64,000 bases of DNA from Paenibacillus xylanilyticus (GTDB lineage Bacteria > Bacillota > Bacilli > Paenibacillales > Paenibacillaceae), in the NCBI RefSeq assembly GCF_009664365.1, contig NZ_CP044310.1, positions 3,483,001 through 3,547,000 on the forward strand. The letters run 5' to 3'. The notes under the pieces are model-generated. The model did not search any database. It was not told the origin of the DNA and saw only the letters and a list, made by a program, of their open reading frames with translations. Below, piece by piece: positions 24,471 to 33,804 of this stretch. Position numbers and translations under genes: made by a program. Position 1 is the stretch's first letter; every line of letters starts with the position of its first letter.

Positions 24471-26966
24471 CTATATAAACAGATTATGGTTTGATTTGTC
24501 AGCCTGGCCCAGATAATAACCAACCCCACCAATAGTAACCTGATCCATGATCTCTTCCCGCTGGATCCCCATCAGATCCATAGACATCTGACAAGCAACC
24601 ATTTCAACACCTTGTGCTAACGCAGTTTGAATCAATTCTTCCAGAGAGGCGACGTTGTTTTTCTTCATGATGCCGCGAATTACTTTAGGACCGACACCAA
24701 TCATATTCATTTTGGACAAGCCTAACTTGTGACTACCACGTGGCAGCATAAGATCAAACATACGGCCTATCATGTTTTTGGATACCGGTCCCGGCTGATG
24801 CTTGCGAATAATATTTAGTCCCCAGAATGTATAAAACATGGTTACTTTGCGCCCGCTTGCAGCTGCGCCATTAGCAATAATAAGAGAGGCTATTGCTTTA
24901 TCCAGGTCGCCACTGAAGACAACCATCGTACTGGCAGGTTCAACATTCTGAGCTTCCGAAGCAGATGATCTGACCTGCTCTGTCTGCTTGGTTAGTACTG
25001 CTTCTATGATACCGTGCTTACCACGTTCCAACTGTAGGAGTGCTGCGCCAGACATTCCTGCCCATGCCTTTACATCTTCGTAAAACCCTGGATCAGAAGC
25101 TTTTACCCGCAGCGTTTCTCCATCGGATAGTTGATCCATCTTCTGCTTTACTTGTATTAACGGACCAGGGCAGCTCAATCCGCATACATCCAATTCCCCA
25201 TCGATACGTAATGGCTGAGAAGAGAGTTGATCCGTCTGATGTAATGTATTTTGCTTTGGATGAGAAACATGAGCGCCATGATTCTGATCATCTGTAACCT
25301 CATGCTTTTGGCCAGGAGCTGGTTTAAATTGCGCTTGGCGATACGTTTTGAATCCACCACTCAAATTTTTAACGGTGAAACCGTGCTGACGCAAAATTTG
25401 TGTTGCAGTATATCCCCGTAAACCTACTTGGCAGTATACCCAGATTTCTTTAGAGACATCTAGCTCATCCATTCTCTCACGAAGCTCATCCACTGGGATG
25501 TTTAATGATCCGGGAATGTGGCCATTCCGATGCTCCAGCTCGCTACGTACATCTAGTAGTATGGTTTGCTCCGGCTGGCGCATAGACAGCTGATCATAGG
25601 TGAATGTGTTGACACGTCCAGCCAGAATATTATCTGCTGCATACCCAGCCATATTAACCGGATCTTTTGCTGATGAATAGGGCGGTGCATAACTCAGTTC
25701 AAGTTCAGTCAAGTCGCTTATATGACCCCCAAAATGAATAGCAACGGCAATATCATCAATCCGTTTATCCACTCCTTCGAATCCGACTGCCTGGGCACCC
25801 AGGATTTTTCCTTCAGGTGAGAACAGCAATTTCAGAGTAATTGCACTTGATCCTGGATAATACGATGCATGAGAAGCAGGATGAACAATCACCGTTTGAT
25901 AATCCACGTTAAGACGTTTTAATGTTTTTTCATTGCTGCCCGTGGTTGCTCCAGTCAGTCCAAACACTTTAATAATAGAAGTCCCTTGTGTTCCTTGGTA
26001 GGTAGAATGTATGCCAGCAATCCGATCCGCAGCAATACGTCCTTGTTTGTTCGCAGGACCTGCAAGCGGAATCGCTGTCTTGGTTCCATGGATGTAATCA
26101 CTGACCTCAATTGCATCACCAACCGCATATATATGCGGTATATTGGTTTCCATGCCCTCATCAACAATGATGTGTCCACGTGTCCCTAGGGCAATACCAC
26201 TGCTTTGCAGAAATGTGGTATCTGGCGACACGCCAATCGCGAGAATCACAAGATCTCCTTTTAAAACGTGACCATCTGCAAGCTCGACCCCGATGCCATG
26301 CTCCAGTGAACGAAAACCCTTAACACGCTTGGAAAACTGTAAAGTAACACCATGCTGCTCCATTTCTTGTGCCAGTGCAGCTGCGAGTTCAGGATCAAAT
26401 GGAGTTAGCACTTGTTCATTACCCTCGACCAGCGTTACATGTAGTCCGGCTTCCCTCAAATTTTCTGCCATTTCAACACCAATAAATCCACCACCAATAA
26501 TGATTGCTGATTCGTTGTTAGATGCACTTATTGCATCTTTGATTCGATCAATATCTGGAATGTTACGCACTGTATAAATCAATGGATTATCTATACCCGG
26601 CAAATCAGGGACCATCGGACGTGCACCGGGAGACAGAATTAACTCGTCATAGGTTTCTTCGTATTGACCGCGCTCCTCGCTGTTCACTAGAATCGTTTGA
26701 TGCTGGGGGTTGATGGATATGACCTCACTCTGTGTACGTACATCAATTCGGAAGCGATCTGCCATTCCTTTAGGTGTTTGTACTAACAAACGGTCACGCT
26801 CAGCAATCGTTCCGCCTATATAATAAGGTAAGCCGCAGTTGGCAAATGAAATGTAGGGACCCTTTTCAAATATGACGATTTCAGCATGTTCATCCAGCCG
26901 GCGTAGGCGGGCAGCTGCTGACGCACCACCCGCTACTCCACCAACAATGACTACTTTCTTACTCAT
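24471..26966 (-). CDS. CoA-disulfide reductase-like flavoprotein fused to rhodanese, TusA and DsrE domains
   Basis: 831 aa with four domains. Residues 1-445 are a FAD/NAD(P)H pyridine-nucleotide disulfide oxidoreductase (VVIVGGVAGGASAAARLRR; active Cys44 in SFANCGLPYY; AVGDAIEV). Residues about 460-550 are a rhodanese with Cys512 in WVYCQVGLRG. Residues about 590-665 are a TusA/SirA domain with Cys595 and Cys599 in DVCGLSCPGP. Residues about 680-831 are DsrE-like with Cys792 in VACQMSMD. Each domain keeps its sulfur-carrying Cys. This suggests persulfide or polysulfide reduction with intramolecular sulfur relay, as known for CoADR-rhodanese enzymes. It overlaps the upstream ArsR gene by 4 bp. 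Confidence 0.93.
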   Translation of the reverse strand: MSKKVVIVGGVAGGASAAARLRRLDEHAEIVIFEKGPYISFANCGLPYYIGGTIAERDRLLVQTPKGMADRFRIDVRTQSEVISINPQHQTILVNSEERGQYEETYDELILSPGARPMVPDLPGIDNPLIYTVRNIPDIDRIKDAISASNNESAIIIGGGFIGVEMAENLREAGLHVTLVEGNEQVLTPFDPELAAALAQEMEQHGVTLQFSKRVKGFRSLEHGIGVELADGHVLKGDLVILAIGVSPDTTFLQSSGIALGTRGHIIVDEGMETNIPHIYAVGDAIEVSDYIHGTKTAIPLAGPANKQGRIAADRIAGIHSTYQGTQGTSIIKVFGLTGATTGSNEKTLKRLNVDYQTVIVHPASHASYYPGSSAITLKLLFSPEGKILGAQAVGFEGVDKRIDDIAVAIHFGGHISDLTELELSYAPPYSSAKDPVNMAGYAADNILAGRVNTFTYDQLSMRQPEQTILLDVRSELEHRNGHIPGSLNIPVDELRERMDELDVSKEIWVYCQVGLRGYTATQILRQHGFTVKNLSGGFKTYRQAQFKPAPGQKHEVTDDQNHGAHVSHPKQNTLHQTDQLSSQPLRIDGELDVCGLSCPGPLIQVKQKMDQLSDGETLRVKASDPGFYEDVKAWAGMSGAALLQLERGKHGIIEAVLTKQTEQVRSSASEAQNVEPASTMVVFSGDLDKAIASLIIANGAAASGRKVTMFYTFWGLNIIRKHQPGPVSKNMIGRMFDLMLPRGSHKLGLSKMNMIGVGPKVIRGIMKKNNVASLEELIQTALAQGVEMVACQMSMDLMGIQREEIMDQVTIGGVGYYLGQADKSNHNLFI

Positions 26967-27280
26967 GATTCACATTCATCCTCTCCAAATAAAACAGTTA
27001 TAATCTGTTCAATACGTTGGTTTGCAAGTATATAATTCACTTCGAGGCCATTTCGCTCCGTATCAACAATTCCTGCACTACGCAGCTTCTGTAAATGCTG
27101 GGAAACGGTCGATTGCGGCAGATCCAGACACTCCTGCATATAGGAAACATTACATTTCTTTTTACGCATCAACCCGCGCACAATGCACAGGCGTATAGGA
27201 TGGGAAAGGGCCTTCAGTAAGTTAGCAGGTTCCTCAAACTGCTTCAAATCACCGCTATCGTTAAAACCGAGTTTATCCAA
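26963..27280 (-). CDS. ArsR family repressor, probably sulfur-responsive
   Basis: 105-aa winged-helix repressor. It has LLKALSHPIRLCIVRGLM, the recognition region LDLPQSTVSQHLQKLRSAGI and the wing IVDTERNGLEVNYIL. Four cysteines are present (32, 43, 51, 103); no ELCVC metal motif. Two spaced Cys residues in an ArsR protein next to a persulfide-handling enzyme recall the persulfide sensors SqrR/BigR, so I infer sensing of reactive sulfur. It overlaps the flavoprotein gene by 4 bp (ATGA) and is first in the operon, implying autorepression. CstR (a CsoR-type protein) normally has this role in Firmicutes. Confidence 0.88.
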   Translation of the reverse strand: MDKLGFNDSGDLKQFEEPANLLKALSHPIRLCIVRGLMRKKKCNVSYMQECLDLPQSTVSQHLQKLRSAGIVDTERNGLEVNYILANQRIEQIITVLFGEDECES

Positions 27281-27430
27281 AGTTAACCCTCCTGTATCGT
27301 TATATTAGAATAATACGATATAGTAAAATGAAAGTCAAACGACTTTGTTTGTTAATATTATCCTTTGTAGTGGTTATCTCCTATATTAACTCACTCTTAA
27401 TTCTATACTTCATCTTATTTTTAGGACAAT

Positions 27431-27468
27431 AAAAAGACGTTGTCATGCGCTATGACAACGTCCTTTTT
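27431..27468. terminator. Strong bidirectional intrinsic terminator
   Basis: Perfect 11-bp stem GACGTTGTCAT/ATGACAACGTC (27436-27446, 27452-27462), loop GCGCT, with T runs on both strands. It ends the eight-gene operon (minus strand). Confidence 0.88.
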
Positions 27469-27570
27469 CAATTAACATATTCACTATCCTCTGATTTACT
27501 ATTCTTAAGTATTACATATTCAAGCCTGATCGAGATTCAGGTCCAGAAAAGCTCTTCATTCCAATAAATA

Positions 27571-30500
27571 TTACATTTGTGACCCAAGCTGTATCAAAAC
27601 CTCTGCATCTTCTTGAGCTATTCCCTTGCCAATCTTGGCTTGCACTTGATGGACAAATCCGTTGATTGCGCCTTTTTTTCCTCCCTCATTACCTGACTCA
27701 TCGGCTCGTTCTACTTTGGTCAATTGTTCCTTCAATCGATCAGCCAGCTCTTGATCATTAGCGAGGAACTTGTCGATAAGTCCTGCCATGCCTTTATAGG
27801 TAAGGATCACCTCATAAGAAAAAGAAGAATTCGTAGCGTTCCCAGCGATATCATGGGCGGAAGCATGGACCAAATGCTCCCCAACACCATTCAAATAGGC
27901 GGGGCGATCTGCAAGCACAGCATCACAATCACTTTTAGCTACACCTGATAATGCATCCTGAGCGGAGCATTCGATCCGGACTTCCTCATCCAGCTCATAG
28001 ACGGATTTTCCTGAAAACTCGATGATAGGAGCCGTTTTGTCAATCTTAACTTCGGTAGTAGAGGGTACCCCGGGCACACCATAAGCCGATGCCGACCAAT
28101 AAGTTACGGCCGTCACCCCTTCTTCGCGTACGGTAAATTCAGTGGTACCGCCTTCGGTCTCGCCCAGATTGATTTCCTCAGCCCCCGAAGTTTCGAAAAA
28201 GATGGAGCTTGCTCCTTCCGAGTTTAGCGTAATTGAAACATCTTCATGATGCCAACCCTGCTCATTTGCCTGCGGATTAAACACAGCTTCAGTTAAGGGA
28301 GCCGTATTATCTTTAACCGTTACGGAAAAATCGTCATAGTAAGCTGTAGAGATATTATAGCGGCTGGTTACCGCAATTAGTCTGCCATAAGCTGTTCCTT
28401 CCGGTGCCGTACCGCGGAGAGTTACTTTTTGCCATTGGTGAAGTCGCGATTCATCCAGATGCGTTTCCAAAGTAGACAAGCTCTGCCCTTCTGCGTTATA
28501 AAATCGGAACATGAAACCAGGCTGGCCTGACTCAATATAGATTTGAGTACTTGCGGTATACTCCTCTCCAGGCACTAATGGAATTGGATCGCTTTGCACT
28601 GCAACGGAGGCAGTACGAACAAGGTCCGTTGTTTTCAGGCTATAATCACCGGCATAACGCTTGTTGCTGCTCCGCTCAAAATAAACATCTCTACTTGTTG
28701 CAAACAGTGAAGTCCAGCCAGGCAGCTTTCCGCTCTCTTCTGGCTGCTCCAACCCCGCATTGTTTACCGGCAAAGGGAGCCCCGGCGGTTCCGCCACAAT
28801 CTCTCCATCAATTTGGATCCGATACAGAACCGTATTGGTTGCGAGATCTGTAAAATACAGGTCCCCATCCATGCCAAGATCAAATCTCGAAGCATCCGTT
28901 AATGTTCTGAAATCCAGTGTTTCCGGATCAATCACCGTTAGCTTGTTGTTAAACAGGACATACAAAAGTCCGTCTTCCGACCAGCGCATCGGATGATGAT
29001 GCCACTGGGTGTAATAGAGCTTCGGATATATCTTCTTATATTTTACAAGTTGGTACGTGTCCGGATCGATTGCAAATATATATTCGTAGGATGCTCCCCA
29101 GATCAATCCATCCGGCCCGAGAGACAGGTCCCCAATGAAAATCGGATCGACAAGTTCGGGAATATCCAGCGTAAACTCCGTTATTTTTTGCTCATTTTGA
29201 ACATCCCACACAAAAATTTTGGCCTCCTGCTCGCTCGGCGTGGAGCCCAGTCCTCCTCTGATGGTTGTAGATCCAAAAACCTTCCCGTCAACATAAGCGG
29301 TACTAAGCACACTCTGATTCTGAACTACGTTTCGATGGACTTTGGTTTCACCTGTAGCGGTATCATGGACTGTAAGCGATCCTCCCAGTGTCCCGTATCC
29401 TGAAATGGTCGAAATAAACAGCTTACCGTCCCCTTCAGACATATGCACAAGACGTTCCTGATCGTTCCCGAGTACAGCGAGACGCTGCGGATTCGTGCTT
29501 CCCGGTTCCTGATTCAGATCATAAACGTACAAGCCACCTTCCGGGTAGACTCCCATATAAACTTTGTTTCCAATCGGGTATACACTGTCCGCTTGACCAA
29601 TGCTGAAAGGTTTTGTCGTCATGCTCTCTAAATCTACCAATGAAGATCTGGCTTGTGAACCCGTTGTTATCAGCTGTGTATCAGATACACTTTGGAGACG
29701 ATTGACGACTCCCGGCAATCCCGGAATAATTGGTGGCTGTACGATGACCTTTTGGGTATCGATATTGAGCATGGCCACTCCGCCGTCATATCGTACCGTA
29801 ACGAGCGTTTTTCCCGGCAGCTCGGGATTGTTCTGAAACTCGACCCAATCCGCCCCTCTGAACCCACTCTCATAGGTCATGCCGGTTTCCTCTACCTGAT
29901 GTGTCACCAGGTCAAAGGTTTTCAGTTTTTTCTCGGACATATAATACAGCTTTCCATCCACAGAGTCAGCTGCGTGAAGACCGGTTACCTGCTGGAGCTC
30001 CACATCAAGCCAGGTTCCTGTTGTAGTATCGTAAATATAACCCTCACCCGGTACACCACTTCCATCCGTATAACGCGCGAACAAATAACGGTTATCGATC
30101 GTACTCAAATCGTATACTGTATCATTTTTGACGGTAAGCGAAGCAGCAATATTCGTTTTTTCACCTGTAGCCAAATCCACACGCACGATCTGTTCATGGG
30201 CTGTACCGGCATAAATATATCCCCCCTGGTAAGCAATGGAGCGAACATACTCCTGATCAAGCGCACCGATAACACGGCCATAATCCCTCACCTGCTTGGT
30301 CACAGGATCATACTGCCAAACCTTGCCCCCCGGATAAGTCCCCACATACACTCTACCCTGTTCATCCGTCGTGATACTATTGGAGACAGACTGTCCTTCA
30401 AATTGAGCCACTTGAACAGCCTGATGGGTGACTGGCGAATACTCCCATAATCGTGCACCCGATCCTTCGGCAGCCACATAAAGCGTACCGTTCGGCGCAA

Positions 30501-30825
30501 CGGTATGCGCCCAGGAGCTTTCCGATGGCCCAAGTGAAATCGTCCGAAGCAGTTTGTACTCTTCGAGGTCAATCACATTCAGGAAGCCAGGCTTGCCTTT
30601 ACTCGTGGCATACATGACTGGTTTTCCATCCTCATAGCCTACCGTTCCGTTAAAGACAGCTACCGTGTAATTGTTGGGAACAAGCAGTTCTTCGGGGGCG
30701 CCGAAGTTTTTTTGAGTAAGCCTGGATTCCTCTGCTTGGGCAGGAGCAGACTGCACGGGAAACATCACAATAACAAGTAAACAACTCATGAACATGGTGA
30801 TCAGGTTGAAAAAAGGCTTTTTCAT
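27571..30825 (-). CDS. Secreted beta-propeller protein with C-terminal FIMAH-like module
   Basis: 1084 aa from the ATG at 30825, with GGGGAG 7 nt upstream. A Sec signal peptide (MKKPFF..., cleavage after AQA) is followed by about 600 residues of propeller-like repeats of the type GxVYVGTxPGGxVWxYDP, LYVAAEGSGARLWEYSP and YVYDLN. Then come a carbohydrate-binding-like beta-sandwich (about 680-840, ending STAYYDDFSVTV), two Ig-like repeats with VKIDKTAPIIEF, and a final about 65-residue FIMAH-like helical module (LIDKFLANDQELADRLKEQL...AINGFVHQV). No catalytic motif recognised. It is the last gene of a sugar-uptake operon, so it may bind or process the polymer outside the cell. Confidence 0.82.
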   Translation of the reverse strand: MKKPFFNLITMFMSCLLVIVMFPVQSAPAQAEESRLTQKNFGAPEELLVPNNYTVAVFNGTVGYEDGKPVMYATSKGKPGFLNVIDLEEYKLLRTISLGPSESSWAHTVAPNGTLYVAAEGSGARLWEYSPVTHQAVQVAQFEGQSVSNSITTDEQGRVYVGTYPGGKVWQYDPVTKQVRDYGRVIGALDQEYVRSIAYQGGYIYAGTAHEQIVRVDLATGEKTNIAASLTVKNDTVYDLSTIDNRYLFARYTDGSGVPGEGYIYDTTTGTWLDVELQQVTGLHAADSVDGKLYYMSEKKLKTFDLVTHQVEETGMTYESGFRGADWVEFQNNPELPGKTLVTVRYDGGVAMLNIDTQKVIVQPPIIPGLPGVVNRLQSVSDTQLITTGSQARSSLVDLESMTTKPFSIGQADSVYPIGNKVYMGVYPEGGLYVYDLNQEPGSTNPQRLAVLGNDQERLVHMSEGDGKLFISTISGYGTLGGSLTVHDTATGETKVHRNVVQNQSVLSTAYVDGKVFGSTTIRGGLGSTPSEQEAKIFVWDVQNEQKITEFTLDIPELVDPIFIGDLSLGPDGLIWGASYEYIFAIDPDTYQLVKYKKIYPKLYYTQWHHHPMRWSEDGLLYVLFNNKLTVIDPETLDFRTLTDASRFDLGMDGDLYFTDLATNTVLYRIQIDGEIVAEPPGLPLPVNNAGLEQPEESGKLPGWTSLFATSRDVYFERSSNKRYAGDYSLKTTDLVRTASVAVQSDPIPLVPGEEYTASTQIYIESGQPGFMFRFYNAEGQSLSTLETHLDESRLHQWQKVTLRGTAPEGTAYGRLIAVTSRYNISTAYYDDFSVTVKDNTAPLTEAVFNPQANEQGWHHEDVSITLNSEGASSIFFETSGAEEINLGETEGGTTEFTVREEGVTAVTYWSASAYGVPGVPSTTEVKIDKTAPIIEFSGKSVYELDEEVRIECSAQDALSGVAKSDCDAVLADRPAYLNGVGEHLVHASAHDIAGNATNSSFSYEVILTYKGMAGLIDKFLANDQELADRLKEQLTKVERADESGNEGGKKGAINGFVHQVQAKIGKGIAQEDAEVLIQLGSQM

Positions 30826-30849
30826 CACACATCTCCCCTTCTTCATGCA

Positions 30850-31857
30850 TTAAAAATACTTGATCAGCGTGGCAAGTGCCCCTTGAGCCGAATCGGATTG
30901 ATAATTTTCATAAGCTTCAGATGCTTCATCCAAGGTAAACATATGCGTAATGGCGGGACTTACCGTAATTCGCTTATCAGCAAGCAGCCTGACGTATTCG
31001 TCCATATTTCTTCCTTCTGTCCACCGCACGAAACCGATGGGATAATCCTGATTGTGGTGCTCGTACTGCAGATCGTACCTTCCAGGTCCGCCTGCTCTAG
31101 AGATAAGGACCTGGGCTTCTTTGCGAAACATCAAATCTCGTGAAAACTCCATGGACAAATCACCAACGATCACGACTTTTCCACGGTCACGAAGCCACTC
31201 AAGTGACTTGTTGATCAGCACTTCTCCAGGCCCGCCAGCACATAAGAGGATGGAATCGAATCCTAAACCTCCCGTTTCGTTCATCACAAAACGCTCCACT
31301 TCCTCTTCAGTTGAAAAGCCTGCTTGAATGCCCATCTGCTCCTGAAGCAGCTGTACCCTCGCTTTGCTCAGATCGTATGCAGCCGTGTGACATGCACCAG
31401 CAGCGGCGATTTGGGCCACAAGATTACCGAGAATGCCCAGTCCAACGACAAGCACCTTGTCGCCGAATCTCACGTCAGCCGTACGAAGCGCATGTATGGC
31501 GATGGCTCCGAGCCCGGTAAATGCAGCCTCTTCTGGTTTCACATGTTGAGGTACTTTAGTTACCAGATTGGTCGGTACCGAAATGATTTCTGCATGTCTT
31601 ACATAAGGCACACCATAACAAGCCACTCGGTCTCCCGGTACAATATCTCTCACTTCACTTCCCGTTTTTTCTACAATCCCAACAGCGCTATAGCCAAGGT
31701 ATACCGGGGATTCGCCTGATCTTTTAATCGCACTCATCTCCGTACCCGGACTAATGCCGGAATATTCGGTCCTCACTTGCACATGTCGTTTGTTCAGTTC
31801 GGGTATATCCGCATGCAGTATCGTGACCTTTCCTTCCTTTGCAGCAACGATTTTCAT
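30850..31857 (-). CDS. Medium-chain dehydrogenase/reductase (zinc-type alcohol dehydrogenase-like)
   Basis: 335 aa, cytoplasmic, NAD(P)-dependent. It has the MDR catalytic domain (SGISPGTEMSAI, YSAVGIVEKTG, VPGDRVACYGVPYVRHAE) and a Rossmann domain (VLVVGLGILGNLVAQIAAA). The structural-zinc Cys cluster is absent and SPGTE replaces the usual catalytic-zinc CxxD, as in the MDR group linked to sugar and polyol operons; whether it binds zinc is unclear. ATG after GAAGGAGG. It lies 26 bp after the LplC-like permease and 24 bp before the propeller gene, and is probably an oxidation step for the imported sugar. Confidence 0.88.
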   Translation of the reverse strand: MKIVAAKEGKVTILHADIPELNKRHVQVRTEYSGISPGTEMSAIKRSGESPVYLGYSAVGIVEKTGSEVRDIVPGDRVACYGVPYVRHAEIISVPTNLVTKVPQHVKPEEAAFTGLGAIAIHALRTADVRFGDKVLVVGLGILGNLVAQIAAAGACHTAAYDLSKARVQLLQEQMGIQAGFSTEEEVERFVMNETGGLGFDSILLCAGGPGEVLINKSLEWLRDRGKVVIVGDLSMEFSRDLMFRKEAQVLISRAGGPGRYDLQYEHHNQDYPIGFVRWTEGRNMDEYVRLLADKRITVSPAITHMFTLDEASEAYENYQSDSAQGALATLIKYF

Positions 31858-31883
31858 TAGATACGGCTCCTCCTTCAGTCGAT

Positions 31884-32747
31884 TTAGCCTTTTTCCGAAC
31901 CGAGCATCACCCCTTTGGCGAAATACTTCTGAGCAAACGGATAGATGAGCAAAACGGGAATCATCGAAAGTACGATGGTTGCATTTTTAATCGACTGTGG
32001 GGCAAGGGCTGAACGATCCACAAGTCCCGCGTCGTTTTCTGCGCTGTAGATTAACATATCCCGCAGCACGACCTGCAAAGGATATTTATCCGGATCGTTC
32101 AAGTAAATCAGCGGTAGGAAAAAGCTGTTCCAGTGGCCCATGAAATAAAAAAGTCCGATGGAAGCAAGCGCAGGCTTGGATAAGGGAATGACAATGTTAA
32201 ACAGAATCCGGTATTCGGAAGCTCCGTCGATCAGGGCCGCTTCGCGGATCTGGGAAGACATGTTTTCGTAAAAGCTTTTAAGAATGATCAGTTCCATTGT
32301 CCAGATGGCATTGGGAAGTACGAGTGCCCATACCGAATCCGTTAACCCCAGCTGCTGCACGACCACATACGTGGGAATAATGCCGGGATTCAAAAACATG
32401 GTGAGGACGATGGCCATCATAAAAAACTTGCGTCCGAAAAATCCTTTTTGCGACAAAGGATATGCAGCTACAGCCGTAAAGAGTAAATTCACAAACGTAC
32501 CGAATGCCGTATAAAAAATAGAATTCAGGTAGGCTCTTGGAATCGTGTCATTTTTAAGCACCTCGACATAAGCCTCAAGGTTCAGCCCTTTCGGAAAAAG
32601 AAACACCCTACCTTGAACGACCGCTGCAGTATCACTTAAAGAAACGGCCGTAATGTACACGATGGGATAGAGTGTCGCTACAGCAACAAGACAGAGGATC
32701 AGCGAATTCATGACACCAAAAACCGATATTTTGCGCTCACCTACCAT
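31884..32747 (-). CDS. Carbohydrate ABC transporter permease, LplC/CUT1 type
   Basis: 287-aa inner-membrane permease with six helices (LILCLVAVATLYPIVYITAV, FVNLLFTAVAAYPLS, FFMMAIVLTMFLNPGIIPTY, VWALVLPNAIW). The EAA loop reads REAALIDGASEYRILFNIVI, and the conserved LplC C-terminus is YPFAQKYFAKGVMLGSEKG. It pairs with the LplB-type gene that overlaps its start by 7 bp. Uptake is powered by a shared MsmK-like ATPase, none of which is encoded here, as is usual for this group. Confidence 0.93.
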   Translation of the reverse strand: MVGERKISVFGVMNSLILCLVAVATLYPIVYITAVSLSDTAAVVQGRVFLFPKGLNLEAYVEVLKNDTIPRAYLNSIFYTAFGTFVNLLFTAVAAYPLSQKGFFGRKFFMMAIVLTMFLNPGIIPTYVVVQQLGLTDSVWALVLPNAIWTMELIILKSFYENMSSQIREAALIDGASEYRILFNIVIPLSKPALASIGLFYFMGHWNSFFLPLIYLNDPDKYPLQVVLRDMLIYSAENDAGLVDRSALAPQSIKNATIVLSMIPVLLIYPFAQKYFAKGVMLGSEKG

Positions 32748-33718
32748 AAGCCATTACCTCCCAGCCGTTTGCTGATCGCATTGGCGGACAGCAGCATCAC
32801 CATTGCAACGAGCGCTTCAAATAATCCTACTGCGGCTGCATAACTGTAATTGGATTCAAGCAGTCCTTTGCGGTATACATACGTTGAAAATACGTCTGCA
32901 ACGTCATAGGTCATCGGATTATAGAGCAGCAGCACTTTCTCATAACCGACGCGAATCATGGAGCCTGTTTTCAAGATGAACATGATAAGCATCGTGGGAA
33001 ACAACCCAGGAAGCGTAATATGGCGGATCGTATGGAAACGACTGGCACCGTCCACCTTGGCCGCTTCATAAAGCGTAGGACTGATTCCCGCAATGGCTGC
33101 CAGATAAATGATGGATTCGTATCCTGCGTTCGCCCATATTTCCGAAATGACATAGATCGGACGGAACCAGCCCGGATCTACGAGAAAGTATTTTTTCTCA
33201 AAACCAAGAGCAGCCAGCATTTGATTCAAAATACCATGGTTTGGGGAGAGAAAATCGATAATCATGCTGCTGATAATGACCACGGACAAAAAGGCAGGCA
33301 GATAACTGAAGGTTTGAACAGATTTTTTAAACCATTTGGTTCTGACTTCGTTCAGCAGAAGAGCGAGCATGATGGGAAAGGGAAAGCCGAAAATAAGCGT
33401 ATATAAGCCCAAGAGCAGCGTGTTCCGGAAAAGCAGCCAAAAATCCTGGTTCGTAAAGAACTTGATGAAATGCTCCAGTCCCACCCATTCACTGCCAAGC
33501 ACTCCTGTAAACACACTGTAGTCTTTGAAGGCAATAATCAATCCATATAGGGGCCCGTAACGAAAGATGACATAAAATAGCATGCAAGGAAGAAACAGCA
33601 GAAGCAGCTGCCTGTCGCGCTTAATATGATTCCACGTCTGTTTAAGCCGACCTCTGAAGCTCTTCTTTCGCAGTTCTTTATGGTAAGCTGCCGAATGTTC
33701 CGTGCCGATGTCTGCCAT
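32741..33718 (-). CDS. Carbohydrate ABC transporter permease, LplB/CUT1 type
   Basis: 325 aa from the ATG at 33718 (MADIGTEH), which follows GGAGGCG; the open frame upstream has no start with a ribosome site. LplB hallmarks are a long basic N-terminus, LLLLFLPCMLFYVIFRYGPL, GLIIAFKDYSVFTG, the EAA loop YEAAKVDGASRFHTIRHITL and ISKRLGGNGLW at the end. About six membrane helices. It forms the heterodimeric channel with the LplC-type gene. Confidence 0.93.
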   Translation of the reverse strand: MADIGTEHSAAYHKELRKKSFRGRLKQTWNHIKRDRQLLLLFLPCMLFYVIFRYGPLYGLIIAFKDYSVFTGVLGSEWVGLEHFIKFFTNQDFWLLFRNTLLLGLYTLIFGFPFPIMLALLLNEVRTKWFKKSVQTFSYLPAFLSVVIISSMIIDFLSPNHGILNQMLAALGFEKKYFLVDPGWFRPIYVISEIWANAGYESIIYLAAIAGISPTLYEAAKVDGASRFHTIRHITLPGLFPTMLIMFILKTGSMIRVGYEKVLLLYNPMTYDVADVFSTYVYRKGLLESNYSYAAAVGLFEALVAMVMLLSANAISKRLGGNGLW

Positions 33719-33804
33719 AAGATTATCGCCTCCAATACCTTTTTCCCTAAGGAGGAAACGTTCCAAGCATCGCCTCCTCCAGTTCAATCATGTCTTAAGC
33801 TCAT

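Noticed and set aside
29692-30450. 252-codon plus-strand frame
   Set aside because: Antisense shadow of the propeller protein gene, which has a signal peptide, repeats and operon context.
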